42,651 nt of DNA, taken from positions 1 to 42,651 of the forward strand of contig NZ_CANRKH010000023.1 in the NCBI RefSeq assembly GCF_947631165.1, in the 5' to 3' direction. The notes beneath the pieces were generated by a model. That model was not told the origin of the DNA. It saw only the letters and a program-made list of their open reading frames with translations, and did not search any database. Origin of the DNA: an uncultured Dysosmobacter sp. (GTDB taxonomy: Bacteria; Bacillota; Clostridia; Oscillospirales; Oscillospiraceae). Made by a program: the position numbers and the translations under genes. Position 1 is the first letter of the stretch, and each line of letters starts with the position of its first letter. This document shows positions 1 to 7,879 of this stretch, piece after piece.

Positions 1-254
1 ACGCCCTTGCATACGATCCGCTGGTTTCTGGGATTGTCCGGGTCATCCAGATTGCTGATGATGGTGTGCCGCAGATCCGTGCCGGCGCTGATGGCGGCGC
101 CCAGCTCCGAGGGGATATCGCTCTCCCGGTAAATGGCGTGTACGCCGTTGGCCTTGGCGTCCCGCAGGATCAGGGCCACATTGCCTGCGGATACTCGGGC
201 CGCTACCGTTTGGGCGGCCTTCCGCAGGGAAAAAGAAAGTTCAGGAAGTCCCAT
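1..254 (-). CDS. Phage tail sheath protein, N-terminal part (runs off the window)
   Basis: On the minus strand an ATG at 252-254 opens a frame that continues to the window edge without a stop. It follows a GAGGAG ribosome binding site. The translation starts MGLPELSFSLRKAA and continues with a stretch about activating resistance to a null allele (AARVSAGNVALILRDAKANG) and a region predicting short acidic segments. This is the N-terminal pattern of contractile-tail sheath proteins of Firmicute myoviruses, in which sheath subunits polymerise around the tail tube. Only about 84 residues are present, so it cannot be judged whether the gene is intact. Its position downstream of head and head-tail genes fits normal phage order. 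The assignment rests on recognition of the N-terminal sequence, without the diagnostic C-terminal domain. Confidence 0.6.
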   Translation of the reverse strand, partial: MGLPELSFSLRKAAQTVAARVSAGNVALILRDAKANGVHAIYRESDIPSELGAAISAGTDLRHTIISNLDDPDNPRNQRIVCKG

Positions 255-496
255 TGTATGCTCCTCTCAATTACTGTCTTGCGCCGTGGCGCTCCCAGTA
301 TTTCCGTCACCAGTGAAAAGTCTTTCACTGGTTCCTCCTTTACGGTTGGCGTCAGTCCAATCGTTTTTCTCGACTGCGAGCCAGAAAGAGGGCCGGGCAA
401 AGTCAACGGGCAGACATCCACATACACTGTCCGATCAGGCCATTTCTTCACCAGCCGGGCGTTGACGGCGTCCAGAATATCCAATACTTTCAACAA
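203..496 (-). pseudogene. Chimeric remnant of phage tail/tail-terminator genes
   Basis: The frame opens MLKVLDILDAVNARLVKKWP and then reads VYVDVCP. This resembles the start of small Firmicute phage tail-terminator-like proteins (DUF6838 type), which normally run to about 140 residues. After about 30 residues the sequence changes abruptly to an unrelated stretch (TVKEEPVKDFSLVTEILGAP) that looks like another tail gene. It then reads out of frame through the start of the sheath gene. I read this as two genes joined by an internal deletion. The final part overlapping the sheath gene is probably not genuine coding sequence. It belongs to the same decayed prophage as its neighbours. Confidence 0.45.
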
Positions 497-595
497 ATCC
501 CCCCTAAGAACATGGTCGAAAAGCGCGCTTCATGTAATACCTGCCCGGCAGTTATAGTTGTACATTTTTGTACACCAAACAGAAAATTAATTTTT

Positions 596-736
596 TCAGG
601 CTTTGCAAAACAGCATCTTCAATGCGCTTTGCCCCGGCCTCTGCCAGCCGGCAGCCTGGCCCTCCCGGATCACTCCGGGGGCTGCGTCTAAGGCGGCGGT
701 CAGCTCTTTCAGACCGGTGATCTCAATGCTCTGCAT
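596..736 (-). pseudogene. Truncated phage HK97 gp10-like tail-completion protein
   Basis: The start at 734-736 overlaps the stop of the upstream head-tail adaptor gene (ATGA overlap), which is typical of translational coupling in phage modules. The product begins MQSIEITGLKELTAALDAAP, the classic opening of HK97 gp10-like/minor tail proteins, which usually have 120-150 residues. Here the homologous part ends after about 30 residues and a short unrelated tail reaches the stop. The gene is therefore truncated, probably by a deletion that also removed the start of the next gene. Confidence 0.55.
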
Positions 737-1353
737 CAGATGTCCTCCTGCCGCTCGATCACATACTCGTTTTTCCACTGGTCCAGGTCCAGGGCCTGCC
801 GCACTGTGTAGGGCGCCCCGGTTCCAGGCTGGACCAGATCCCCCAACCGCAGGGCCACAGCCTTGGGCGTCACCAGGACCCGCCGCAGGGTCTCTGCCCT
901 GTATATCTCATCCTGGGCGTTCTGCCGGTACAGTTCCGTCAGGATCCCGGGAAAGGTGAAGCTGGGCTGCTGCGAGGCAACAGGACGGTTCAACTCGTTT
1001 CGCTCAGTCCGGGCCTGGAGCCTCGCCGTCAGTGTCACCGGGTCACACAGGGCCGCCTTCAGTTCCAGCCGGTCCCGGTTCGGACTCAGGATTATAGAGG
1101 TCAGAAACAGGAATTGGCCGTTCCATCGCATTGCGTGGTGCAGATCCAGCCCCAGGCGGGGCCGCATAGTCACCGTGGCGCCGCGGGCACCGATGCCGAC
1201 GGAGGAAAACAGGTTGTTTTTCACATCCAGTTCTATATCCGCCCAGCAGCGCCCGTTTTCTTCCCAGACAAAGCCGCCAACGGATGCATCCCCGGATATC
1301 CGCAGGATCTCCACCTTCTGCGTCAGCCGTGAGGAAAGATGGTCATGTTTCAT
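736..1353 (-). CDS. Phage head-tail adaptor / head closure protein
   Basis: This 205-residue protein starts MKHDHLSSRLTQKVEIL. I chose the ATG at 1351-1353 because it lies just inside the end of the capsid gene remnant, and upstream residues of the frame look spurious. The N-terminal half has the pattern of small head-tail joining proteins (W-A-D-I, then V-T-M-R-P-R and R-W-N-G-Q-F-L). The second half, with FTFPGILTELYR and RLGDLVQPGTGAPY, looks like an appended domain common in Firmicute phages. It is the only prophage gene here that seems complete. It lies between the capsid remnant and the gp10-like gene, the expected place for a connector protein. Confidence 0.55.
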   Translation of the reverse strand: MKHDHLSSRLTQKVEILRISGDASVGGFVWEENGRCWADIELDVKNNLFSSVGIGARGATVTMRPRLGLDLHHAMRWNGQFLFLTSIILSPNRDRLELKAALCDPVTLTARLQARTERNELNRPVASQQPSFTFPGILTELYRQNAQDEIYRAETLRRVLVTPKAVALRLGDLVQPGTGAPYTVRQALDLDQWKNEYVIERQEDI

Positions 1354-1764
1354 CCACATCGTGGCCAAACAGGCTGTAGCCCCACTTGTAGGTGGCGTCC
1401 TTGTTCAGCAGATAGTTTCCATCGCCGTCCTTCAGCTTGCGGATGGCCGAACGGTAGCACGGCTCATGACCCAGATGTAGCCTGTCTGCAGCTTGTCGGG
1501 GATGCTCTCCTGCAGGTCGATCAGCTCGTCGGCGGCTGCGGTGCAGGTCTCTACCTTACCCAGAGCATGAGCCTGGTCGGCTGCGTCCAGGGTTGCGTCG
1601 ATAGAGCGTACCTCGCCCAGGATGCCGGCATAAGTAGTCTGCTCCTCCTCGCTAAAAGCGCGGGTCTCCGTCTCGCAGGTCTGCACCATGCTCTCCAGCT
1701 GGCCCATCAGCTCCGCGCGGCGCTCACTCAGCTTCTTCAGGTTAAAAGGTCCCTTCATGTTCAC
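1343..1764 (-). pseudogene. HK97-type major capsid protein, internally deleted and frameshifted
   Basis: The N-terminus (MNMKGPFNLKKLSERRAEL, then TETRAFSEEEQTTY) is the coiled scaffold-like delta domain of HK97-fold capsid proteins. After about 90 residues it jumps to DKLQTGYIWVMSRATVR, which belongs to the C-terminal third of such proteins. About 200 residues of the capsid core are missing. A further one-base shift after ATVR creates an early stop. In the other frame the sequence continues AIRKLKDGDGNYLLNKD and ends with GYSLFGHDVDET. The gene cannot make a capsid, which shows that the prophage is dead. Confidence 0.65.
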
Positions 1765-1996
1765 ATTCTCCTTTTCATCTTGTAGTTCTCAATGGTTTTA
1801 CTGGCACAGGACATCACGCTCTCGTCCTCGGGCGTCTGGGTGGTCGTTTTGGCTTCCGTAGTCTGCTCTGTCTGGCGGATGTAATCAATCCCCTCCTCCA
1901 GTGGTTCATCAACACGGTATTCCACCAGAATATCACCGTCATCACGGGTCTCAACGCTGGTGGCAATGTTTGCTGGGGTCTTATCCAGCAGGGACA
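1761..1996 (-). other. Unassigned phage segment fused to the terminase remnant
   Basis: In frame with the last terminase fragment, after PPTKLLRE, the sequence reads about 78 residues (SVETRDDGDILVEYRVDEP and onwards) ending KMKRRM. It overlaps the capsid start by 4 bp (ATGA-type). It is not terminase-like, and the acidic, threonine-rich composition gives no firm family. It probably represents the C-terminal end of a portal or prohead-protease-region gene brought next to terminase by a deletion. Its exact origin is unknown. Confidence 0.35.
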
Positions 1997-2780
1997 CCTC
2001 CCGCAGCAGTTTGGTGGGCGGATGCAGGACAGAGGAGTGCTGCTTGACCTCCACGCATTCATATCCGACAGCCTCCAGCTTCTGGACCGTGGAGGTGGCG
2101 TTATAACGGTCGTAACCTATCTGCACGATCTCAACGCCGAACGTTTCTTACAGGCTCATAATCAGCCGCTCCACAAATCTGTAGTCGATGACCTCTTCAC
2201 CCTCGGCAAAGCAGTTTCCGGCAGCGATCAGTCTCTTGTAGTCCACATCCTCTTTTTGACTTTTGATCTCCACCCGGTCCTTGGGAAGGATCCCCCAGAC
2301 CTTGGCGCGGATCTTGCCGTTGTCCTCGGTCACCATGGAAACGGCGGTATTATCATCCGTCTGGGCCAGGTCCAGCCCCACATAGACACGGCGCCCCTTC
2401 CACCATGCCGGATCCTCCTCGATGCGGCACCGCTTGACCTTCTGGACGTCTCCACATAGCCCTCCACGCCCAGGCCCTTGTACATGATGTTGCAGTGCTT
2501 ACAGAGGAAATTCTCCCGCTTATTCTCATAGAGGACAGCCATGGAGCGGAGATCCTTGATGGATTCAAAGGCCCCCTGGTTGTTGACTGCCACGGGATTG
2601 GCCTGATAGATAACCAGGTCATCCTTTTTCCACCGTTTTCAGAGCACGTCATCCGGCTCATACAGCAGGACGAATGCATTTTCCTTGTCCAGCACATCAT
2701 CCAGCACTTTTTTTACGATGTCGATCTCATTGATCATCACATTTTCCATAACACGAAATTTGTGCAGACGGTGCTTGCAC
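1997..2780 (-). pseudogene. Phage large terminase, multiply frameshifted
   Basis: Several minus-strand frames together give a terminase large subunit. A fragment INEIDIVKKVLDDVLD with FVLLYEPDD lies at the right end. It is followed by YQANPVAVNNQGAFESIKDL, then GLDLAQTDDNTAVSMV, the RNase-H-like nuclease core with its catalytic Asp, and finally IGYDRYNATSTVQKLEAVGY. At least three shifts separate these pieces, near 2650, 2390 and 2145. The N-terminal ATPase part with the Walker A motif is absent. In life the enzyme packages DNA into proheads. This copy is inactive. Confidence 0.65.
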
Positions 2781-2840
2781 AATTTATATAACGTTTCTGA
2801 GCAAGAATTAAATTTGAGATTAAAACCGTAACCAAAAAAA

Positions 2841-2868
2841 GAAACCGCCTCTATTATGAAGCGGTTTT
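2841..2868 (-). terminator. Hairpin terminator bordering the prophage remnant
   Basis: AAACCGC pairs with GCGGTTT across a 12-nt loop. Read on the minus strand the stem is followed by a run of seven T (2834-2840 on the complement), as in an intrinsic terminator. It sits between the integrase remnant and the terminase remnant. Confidence 0.5.
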
Positions 2869-2879
2869 CTTGTCCTTTA

Positions 2880-3070
2880 TGGCCTTATCCCTTGTCACCT
2901 TTACAGAAAGGAAGGGCCTTTTACAAAGTCTCTGTCCTGGTATGGTCATAAATCTTCATCAGCATCTTCAAATCGCTGTGTCAAAGCAGACGTGCCGTCA
3001 TATGCGGGTCCATCCCCTGAGCAAACTGACAGGCACTATCGTACTGATCCTGTGTATATGACTGTTTGAC
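2880..3070 (-). pseudogene. Tyrosine recombinase (phage integrase) C-terminal remnant
   Basis: Minus-strand translation gives QFAQGMDPHMTARLL, then an in-frame TGA, then HSDLKMLMKIYDHTR before a second stop. The block LLGHS-x-LKM-x-M-x-IYDH is the box around the second conserved His and catalytic Tyr of tyrosine recombinases. The TGA sits where the conserved Gly (GGA) of L-L-G-H-S belongs, so a single substitution explains it. The N-terminal part, including the first catalytic Arg, is not recognisable. This is most likely the integrase of the dead prophage. I see nothing else in 3070-3370. Confidence 0.5.
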
Positions 3071-3370
3071 TCTTCGAGTCTCATACTTAGGCTAACACTC
3101 TTTGTCATTGGAGCTCTGCTGCAAATCTAGTTATCCATAGCGGTTTCAAAGATCAATTTCAGGACGTTATACTCCCTATTGATCACTTCCGGCACATACT
3201 TCTTAGCGGTCTTATTGATATATTTTTAAATATGCAGGAGCTTATCCGAAAGTTTTAATAGCACTCTCCCCAATATGTGTTCAGTGGAAAATAATTCTGG
3301 TTTGCTCGAAATATCTACTATAAGTGCAATTAGAAGTTGAAAAAAATTTTCTGCCCCGAATATGTAAAAT

Positions 3371-4095
3371 TCACTCGTGGAGTGATAAAAATTCTTTCAC
3401 CTGTTCCACCACACAATGGCCGATGGCATTATCCGCTTCCATTGTTAGCCCTGCAATATGCGGAGTAAAAATGAAATTGTCGAACTCAATAAGTAGTGTT
3501 GTAAACGGAACATCTTTGGGTATACCGTCTAGCTGCATCTCAGCTGTCATAACATCCGCAGCACAGCCGCCCACGCGATGCTCACTAAGTGCTGCATACA
3601 TGGCATCTTCATCTACAATGCCTCCCCGAGACATATTCAGTAACACACCCGTTGGTTTCATTTACGCGATACGGTCTGCCGTGAACATTTTTTTGTTTCT
3701 GGAGTCAGAGGAAGGTGAATCGTAATAAAATCTGCTTGAGCAATCATATCATCCAATTCCATCTTCCTCATGCCATATCCAGCAGCAGCTTCCGCTGTGA
3801 CATAGGGGTCATAACAGAACACATTCATCTGAAAAGGTTCCGCCAACTCACGGAGCCGCCTGCCAATGCGGCCAAAGCCCACTAGGTCCAATATTTTACC
3901 AGTTACCTCGGTTCCATACCATTTGTACTTGTTAAAAACGTCGTTTAAACGAACATCATTGTATGCAGCAATCGTATGTCGAGATATTTCCAGCATTTTA
4001 GTCAAGCAAAGCTCTGCCACAGCATTGCTGTTCAGGCCAGCACAACGGGTTATCAGAACATTATTATGCAGGTACAATATCACTATATAATTCTG
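3371..4095 (-). pseudogene. D-isomer 2-hydroxyacid dehydrogenase, truncated with frameshift and nonsense change
   Basis: Two minus-strand pieces form one NAD-dependent D-2-hydroxyacid dehydrogenase. The first holds LNSNAVAELCLTKML and the Rossmann-fold stretch LVGFGRIGRRLRELAEPF, then ADFITIHLPLTPETKK. The second starts KPTGVLLNMSRGGIVDEDAM and ends with the FTPHIAGLTMEA block that carries the catalytic His. Between them, near 3690, a one-base shift follows ETKK. A TAA codon then stands where RIA-K-MKP is expected (AAA changed to TAA). The N-terminal substrate domain is missing and the homology ends at about 4095, at the border of the transposon fragment. The insertion or a deletion there probably destroyed the gene. 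Confidence 0.7.
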
Positions 4096-4112
4096 ACAAC
4101 ACAATTTCGTGT

Positions 4113-4145
4113 GCCCGAGCGGTTTTCTGCCGCCCGGGCGTTTTT
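4113..4145 (+). terminator. Intrinsic terminator at the left end of the transposon fragment
   Basis: GCCCGAGCGG (4113-4122) pairs with CCGCCCGGGC (4130-4139) with one mismatch and a 7-nt loop, followed by G and five T. It lies just upstream of the small transposon genes and would end transcription arriving from the left. Confidence 0.65.
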
Positions 4146-4261
4146 GTATTCTTACGGAGCCGCCTCGGGCCAACTTGGCCCGAAGTCCAGACCCGTTGCC
4201 GCTCCCTGCCGCCCTTCGTTTCGGCCACCCGACAGACCAAACACCGAAACGGAGGTACACA

Positions 4262-4345
4262 ATGGAGGAAATCAATTTACGGGATTTTTACCCGTGGTAT
4301 AAAGAGAATGTCATTATCGAAGTCGCAGAGGAAGTTGCGGAATAA
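4262..4345 (+). pseudogene. Fragment of a mobile-element sigma-factor-like protein
   Basis: A GGAGG site precedes an ATG encoding 27 residues beginning MEEINLRDFYPWY. That opening is typical of short sigma-70-like regulatory proteins in Clostridia conjugative and mobilisable transposons, which are usually over 100 residues long. Here a TAA stops the frame after EEVAE and the helix-turn-helix part is missing. It is best read as an N-terminal remnant. The identification rests on a short motif only. Confidence 0.4.
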
Positions 4346-4382
4346 CTGCTGGCAGTCAATCCATTTTGAAAAGGAGGCTTCA

Positions 4383-4568
4383 ATGGTACAATCCATCACT
4401 TATCAGAGCGAAACCAAGACCGTTCCTTTTCAGGGGAAAAGCATTGTGCTGGAAAATCTCACGCCGGTACTTTCCCCCAAGGAAAAGGAGAAGCGGAAAA
4501 AGGAGATTGAACGCTGTCTCTATGAAGTGTTCAGTAAGTACAAAAGGGCTGGAGATACCCCGGCCTGA
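4383..4568 (+). CDS. Small transposon-associated protein of unknown function
   Basis: An AAAAGGAGG site stands 5 nt before the ATG at 4383. The 61-residue product has VPFQGKSIVLENLTPVLSPK followed by a very basic, Lys/Glu-rich helix (KEKEKRKKEIERCLYEVF). Small proteins of this type occur just upstream of large serine recombinases in Clostridia mobile elements. No function is known to me. The next gene here is indeed a serine recombinase, though broken. The C-terminus (RAGDTPA) may be altered by local decay. Confidence 0.45.
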   Translation: MVQSITYQSETKTVPFQGKSIVLENLTPVLSPKEKEKRKKEIERCLYEVFSKYKRAGDTPA

Positions 4569-4655
4569 CCATCGACAACATTGCCCCTCGGGGCTATCAA
4601 TGGTATCATATACTTGTAGGTTGGTAGCTCCATTTCCACAGGAAAGGAGCCCAAC

Positions 4656-5805
4656 ATGAATATCAGAGAAGATGTAATTTACGCAAGACAATCCGTAGAC
4701 CGCAAGGACAGTATCAGCATTGAGAGCCAGATTGATTTCTGCAAATATGAGTTGAAAGGTGGTAGCTGTCGAATTTTCAAGGACAAGGGCTATTCGGGAA
4801 AGAACACCGACAGGCCCGAGTTCCAGGCGAGATCCGCAAAGGCAAGGTGCGCCGGGTAGTCGTTTACAAGCTGGACAGAATAAGCCGTTCTATTCTGGAC
4901 TTTGCGAACATGATGGGGCTGTTTCAGGAATACGATGTGGAGTTTGTTTCCTCCACAGAGAAGTTTGATACCTCGACCCCCATGGGCCGGGCCATGCTGA
5001 ATATCTGTATCGTATTCGCCCAGCTTGAACGGGAGACAATTCAAAAGCGTGTCACGGACGCTTATTACTCCCGGTGCCTGAAAGGCTTTCACATGAGCGG
5101 CCAAGCCCCCTATGGCTTCGACTTGGAGCCGACTGTGGTAGAGAATATCCGCACAAAAATGATGGTGGCTGACCCCATAGCCGCCGACCATGTACGGCTG
5201 ATGTTTGAGATGTACGCCGAGCCGGAGACTTCTTTCGGGGACATTACCCGATACTTGGAGGAACAGGGTATCAAAGTGTATGGAAAATCTCTGACCCGCA
5301 CTTACTTGTCCCAGCTACTCCGCAATCCTGTCTACGCACAGGCTGACTTGGAAATGTACGAGTTCTTCAAAAGCCAAGGTGCGGTAGTAGTCAATGCCGC
5401 CGCCGACTTTGCCGGGACAAACGGCTGTTATCTCTATCAGGGGCGGGATGTGAAAGAGGACAAGAACAAGAGCCTGAAAGACCAGATACTTGTGATAGCT
5501 CCCCATGAGGGCTTTGTACCGTCGGATGTGTGGCTTCGTTGCCCCGCAAGAAGCTGATGACGAACACCACCTTCCAGAATGGCCGCAAGGCCCGGAACAC
5601 TTGGCTGGCCAGGAAAATCAAATGCGGGAAATGTGGGTACGCACTCAAAACGACCCACAATCCCTCTGGCTATGAATACCTGCGCTGTTCCAAGAGGGCC
5701 GACCACAAGGGCTGTCCTCCCAGCAGATTGAATTGCTGTCCGGGTATCTGGACGATTGGGAGCATATCAGTTTTGAGGACAAATGGAAAGCCGCTGACGG
5801 CCTGA
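4656..5805 (+). pseudogene. Large serine recombinase, two frameshifts and truncated C-terminus
   Basis: Piece one (from 4656) has the catalytic start VIYARQSVDRKDSISIESQ, in which the Ser of RQS is the nucleophile, and continues to GYSGKNTDRPEFQ. A deletion near 4830 shifts the frame. Piece two has VVYKLDRISRSILDF, the TPMGRAMLNI block and the recombinase DNA-binding domain (GQAPYGF onward). A second shift near 5545 leads to piece three, with the zinc ribbon CGKCGYAL and a C near SKRADHKGC. The long coiled-coil C-terminus is absent. Intact enzymes of this family have roughly 500 residues and integrate or excise mobile elements. This copy is dead and explains why the element is fixed. Confidence 0.75.
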
Positions 5806-5842
5806 TTTCTTCAATCAGCGCAACCAGTAACTATGTAAAAAT

Positions 5843-5873
5843 AGAGTGGAAAATATGACCCCTTTTCCACTCT
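5843..5873. terminator. Perfect 11-bp hairpin at a junction of gene remnants
   Basis: AGAGTGGAAAA (5843-5853) pairs exactly with TTTTCCACTCT (5863-5873) across a 9-nt loop. No long T run follows on the plus strand. It lies between the end of the recombinase remnant and the start of the molybdopterin-linked fragment. It may be a terminator or the end of a lost element. Confidence 0.4.
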
Positions 5874-6271
5874 GTCAAACCACTTGTTTCTTTATACCGC
5901 TTGTAGCCCCTTGTACACCGATGCTTTTGAATGTTGAGGTAGATAGTCAAGCAAAGGAAATCGTGTGGAATCAGTTGCTGCTGACATCGGTACAGGGAAA
6001 TCTGGTCAACGGCAGAGGGAAAGAGCTTGTTGTCGACACACAGGGTATTTTGTTGCTGGACGTATTGAAATACGCAGATGTGCCCATACACACAGAAGTA
6101 ACTGTCATTACAGAGGACGCGTATCGTGCTGTGGTGACCAGTCAAGAAGGTTTTGCTGAAGGGCAGGTCTATTGGGTTGTACAGGATGACGGCGGTGTTC
6201 AGCTGGTAGTGTTTGGTGACAGCAACAGCAAACGCAATGTCTCTGATGTGAAACAGCTGGTGGTATCATGA
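5846..6271 (+). pseudogene. Fragment resembling a molybdopterin-binding oxidoreductase domain
   Basis: The open frame has 141 codons, but its first 30 or so overlap a hairpin and look unrelated. The rest reads ELVVDTQGILLLDVLKYADV, then VTVITEDAYRAVVTSQEG and VVFGDSNSKRNVSDVKQL. This pattern (G-x-x-L-x-D-V-L-x-x-A-x-V, then D-x-Y-x-x-V) resembles the sulfite-oxidase-like molybdopterin-binding fold. No conserved Cys ligand is visible. Its stop overlaps the next start (ATGA), and that gene contains a MobA-type domain, which supports a molybdenum link. A true upstream start was not found, so I treat it as a 3' remnant. Confidence 0.4.
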
Positions 6272-7069
6272 TTCCTTTTTACAGCAAGCGCAATCAGGTC
6301 TATCCGGTTGTATGGAAAGGCCGTACTGCTGTGGAAAACATTTTGCATTTCTCGAGGGCTGGCAGCGTGAATCCGCTCTTTACACCATGCTTGCAGGAAA
6401 ACTACCGCTGCCGGATGTCCTGGAAAAGTGCCCCGGTGTTCTGATGCTGGAATATTGCCCCTTTGTCACCATGTTGGATGTTCTGGAGCGACAGGAGAAA
6501 ACAGGACCTGAGCGCGGGATCGTGTTGGCAGGAGGAGCCTCTCGCCGGATGGGACAGAGCAAAGCAGAACTTCCGCTTTTGGGCAGGTCCTTGTTGGAAT
6601 GGCAGGTAGAAAAGTTTCGGGCTATGGGGATCGCGGACATTCTGCTCTCCGGAGAAAACTGCCCGGCAGGCGTGTGATTCCGGATAAGTTTCCAGATCGC
6701 GGACCACTGGGCGGCCTTCATGCCTGCCTGCGTGCGGCGAAACATGCCCAATGCCTTGTACTGAGCGTTGATGTACCGCTGGTACCATGCTCTGTCTTGT
6801 CGCATCTGTGCGGAACGCACACGGAAGATGTTATCGTATTGCGCCATGCTGGTAAAATAGAGCCATTGATTGGGATCTACGATAAATCGTTATGTGATGT
6901 TATCGCGCAGCTCATTTCCAACGGCGGTGTCTCCGTACAAAAGCTAGCTGATTGTACAGCTTGGACGTTCTTTGATTATGTCGGCCCCGAAGTGTTTTTA
7001 CAGAACTGCAATACTCCGGAAGAATTTTTAAAAATTCAAGCCGTGGAGGCGCCGCTACTTAATGCGTGA
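6268..7069 (+). pseudogene. Kinase-like/MobA nucleotidyltransferase fusion, two frameshifts
   Basis: The ATG at 6268 opens MIPFYSKRNQVYPVVWKGRTAVE. A missing base in an A run near 6337 moves the frame to KHFAFLEGWQRESALYTML. That part, with MLEYCPFVTMLDVL, looks phosphotransferase-like. The same frame continues into RGIVLAGGASRRMGQSKAEL, the signature GTP-binding loop of molybdenum cofactor guanylyltransferase MobA. A second shift near 6665 leads to RRVIPDKFPDRGPLGGLHA and VLSVDVPLVP, the conserved MobA core. Intact, such a fusion would load GMP onto molybdopterin. Both frames hold good homology across the shifts, so the inactivation is recent or reflects sequencing error. Confidence 0.65.
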
Positions 7070-7090
7070 TAAGAGAAAAAGCAAGGAAAT

Positions 7091-7250
7091 GGGGCTGTTG
7101 ACAAAGTCTGTTTGGATAGCCGGGGTAGGGATTTTTGCGGCAGAGAAAACAAAAAACGTAGCCAATACTGGATGTCTTGGCGAGGCTTTTGTGATCTGTG
7201 ACGGGCAAAGGCACATCCGGACGCCGAACAAGGATTTTGTCAACAGCCCC
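7091..7250. mobile_element. MITE-like element, 160 bp, with inverted ends and 5-bp target duplication
   Basis: GGGGCTGTTGACAAAGTC (7091-7108) is the inverted complement of GATTTTGTCAACAGCCCC (7233-7250) at 17 of 18 positions. The element is flanked by a direct repeat GAAAT on both sides (7086-7090 and 7251-7255). It contains no credible gene. This is the structure of a non-autonomous DDE-type transposon derivative. The parent transposase is not in the window. Confidence 0.75.
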
Positions 7251-7328
7251 GAAATATCGGCAATTTCATCATTACGCAGACGCACGGTCTGTTGGCGTCG
7301 CCAGGGTGTCAAATACAGCCGCATATAA

Positions 7329-7372
7329 AAAGATCGTCCTCCCGGTGCGCAAGCACTGAGAGGACGATCTTT
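7329..7372. terminator. Strong bidirectional-type hairpin
   Basis: Thirteen bases at 7329-7341 (AAAGATCGTCCTC) pair with 7360-7372 across an 18-nt loop, with A runs before and T-rich sequence after. It can end transcripts from either side, including readthrough from the MobA remnant. Confidence 0.6.
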
Positions 7373-7879
7373 CATTTTGCGGAATACGGCATTTTTGCGG
7401 AGTCTGTTCGTAATACCGGAAGTGAACTTTGCACTTTACTTCTGCCCCGGCGTGAAAGCGGCTGCCGAAAAGAATCAGAGCCAATGGAAACGTCGAAGTG
7501 ATCTGCGTGTCTCCTCCTCTGTATGCCTGTATCTTTTTCAGCGAAGCGATGGAAAGCTCATCCGCGCAGAGAGACCGGATAACTGAAAGGCCCGACTCGC
7601 TGTGCGGATCAAATCACGGCGCCACTTCGTTATGCAATTTGCATATTGCTTATGAAATCAAAAAAGACACGCCCCGCCGTTTCCATGTGATTTCGCAAAA
7701 TGCTCCCTACTCAGTCTGCATCTCTGTCACGAAAATGGTTGATACTAAAATACAGCACCCTCAGTGGATAATGGACAAACGGCCCAGATCAACCCGGCAG
7801 GCATATTGTCCTTTATCCACAGAAGGCGCTGTTTCCTCGAAACCTTTAAGGTGTTTTAGCACTCTATCAAGGAATAAGA
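7373..7879. other. Stretch without a recognisable gene
   Basis: About 500 bases hold only short frames with no ribosome binding site and no family resemblance. The one structure I see is an imperfect inverted repeat, 7765-7778 against 7806-7819 (13 of 14 pairs). It lies downstream of the leftward AEC gene and could act as its transcript end, although no T run follows. Confidence 0.4.

Noticed and set aside
4380..4691. A minus-strand 103-codon frame across the small transposon genes
   Set aside because: It opposes two plus-strand starts with good ribosome binding sites and has no family match.
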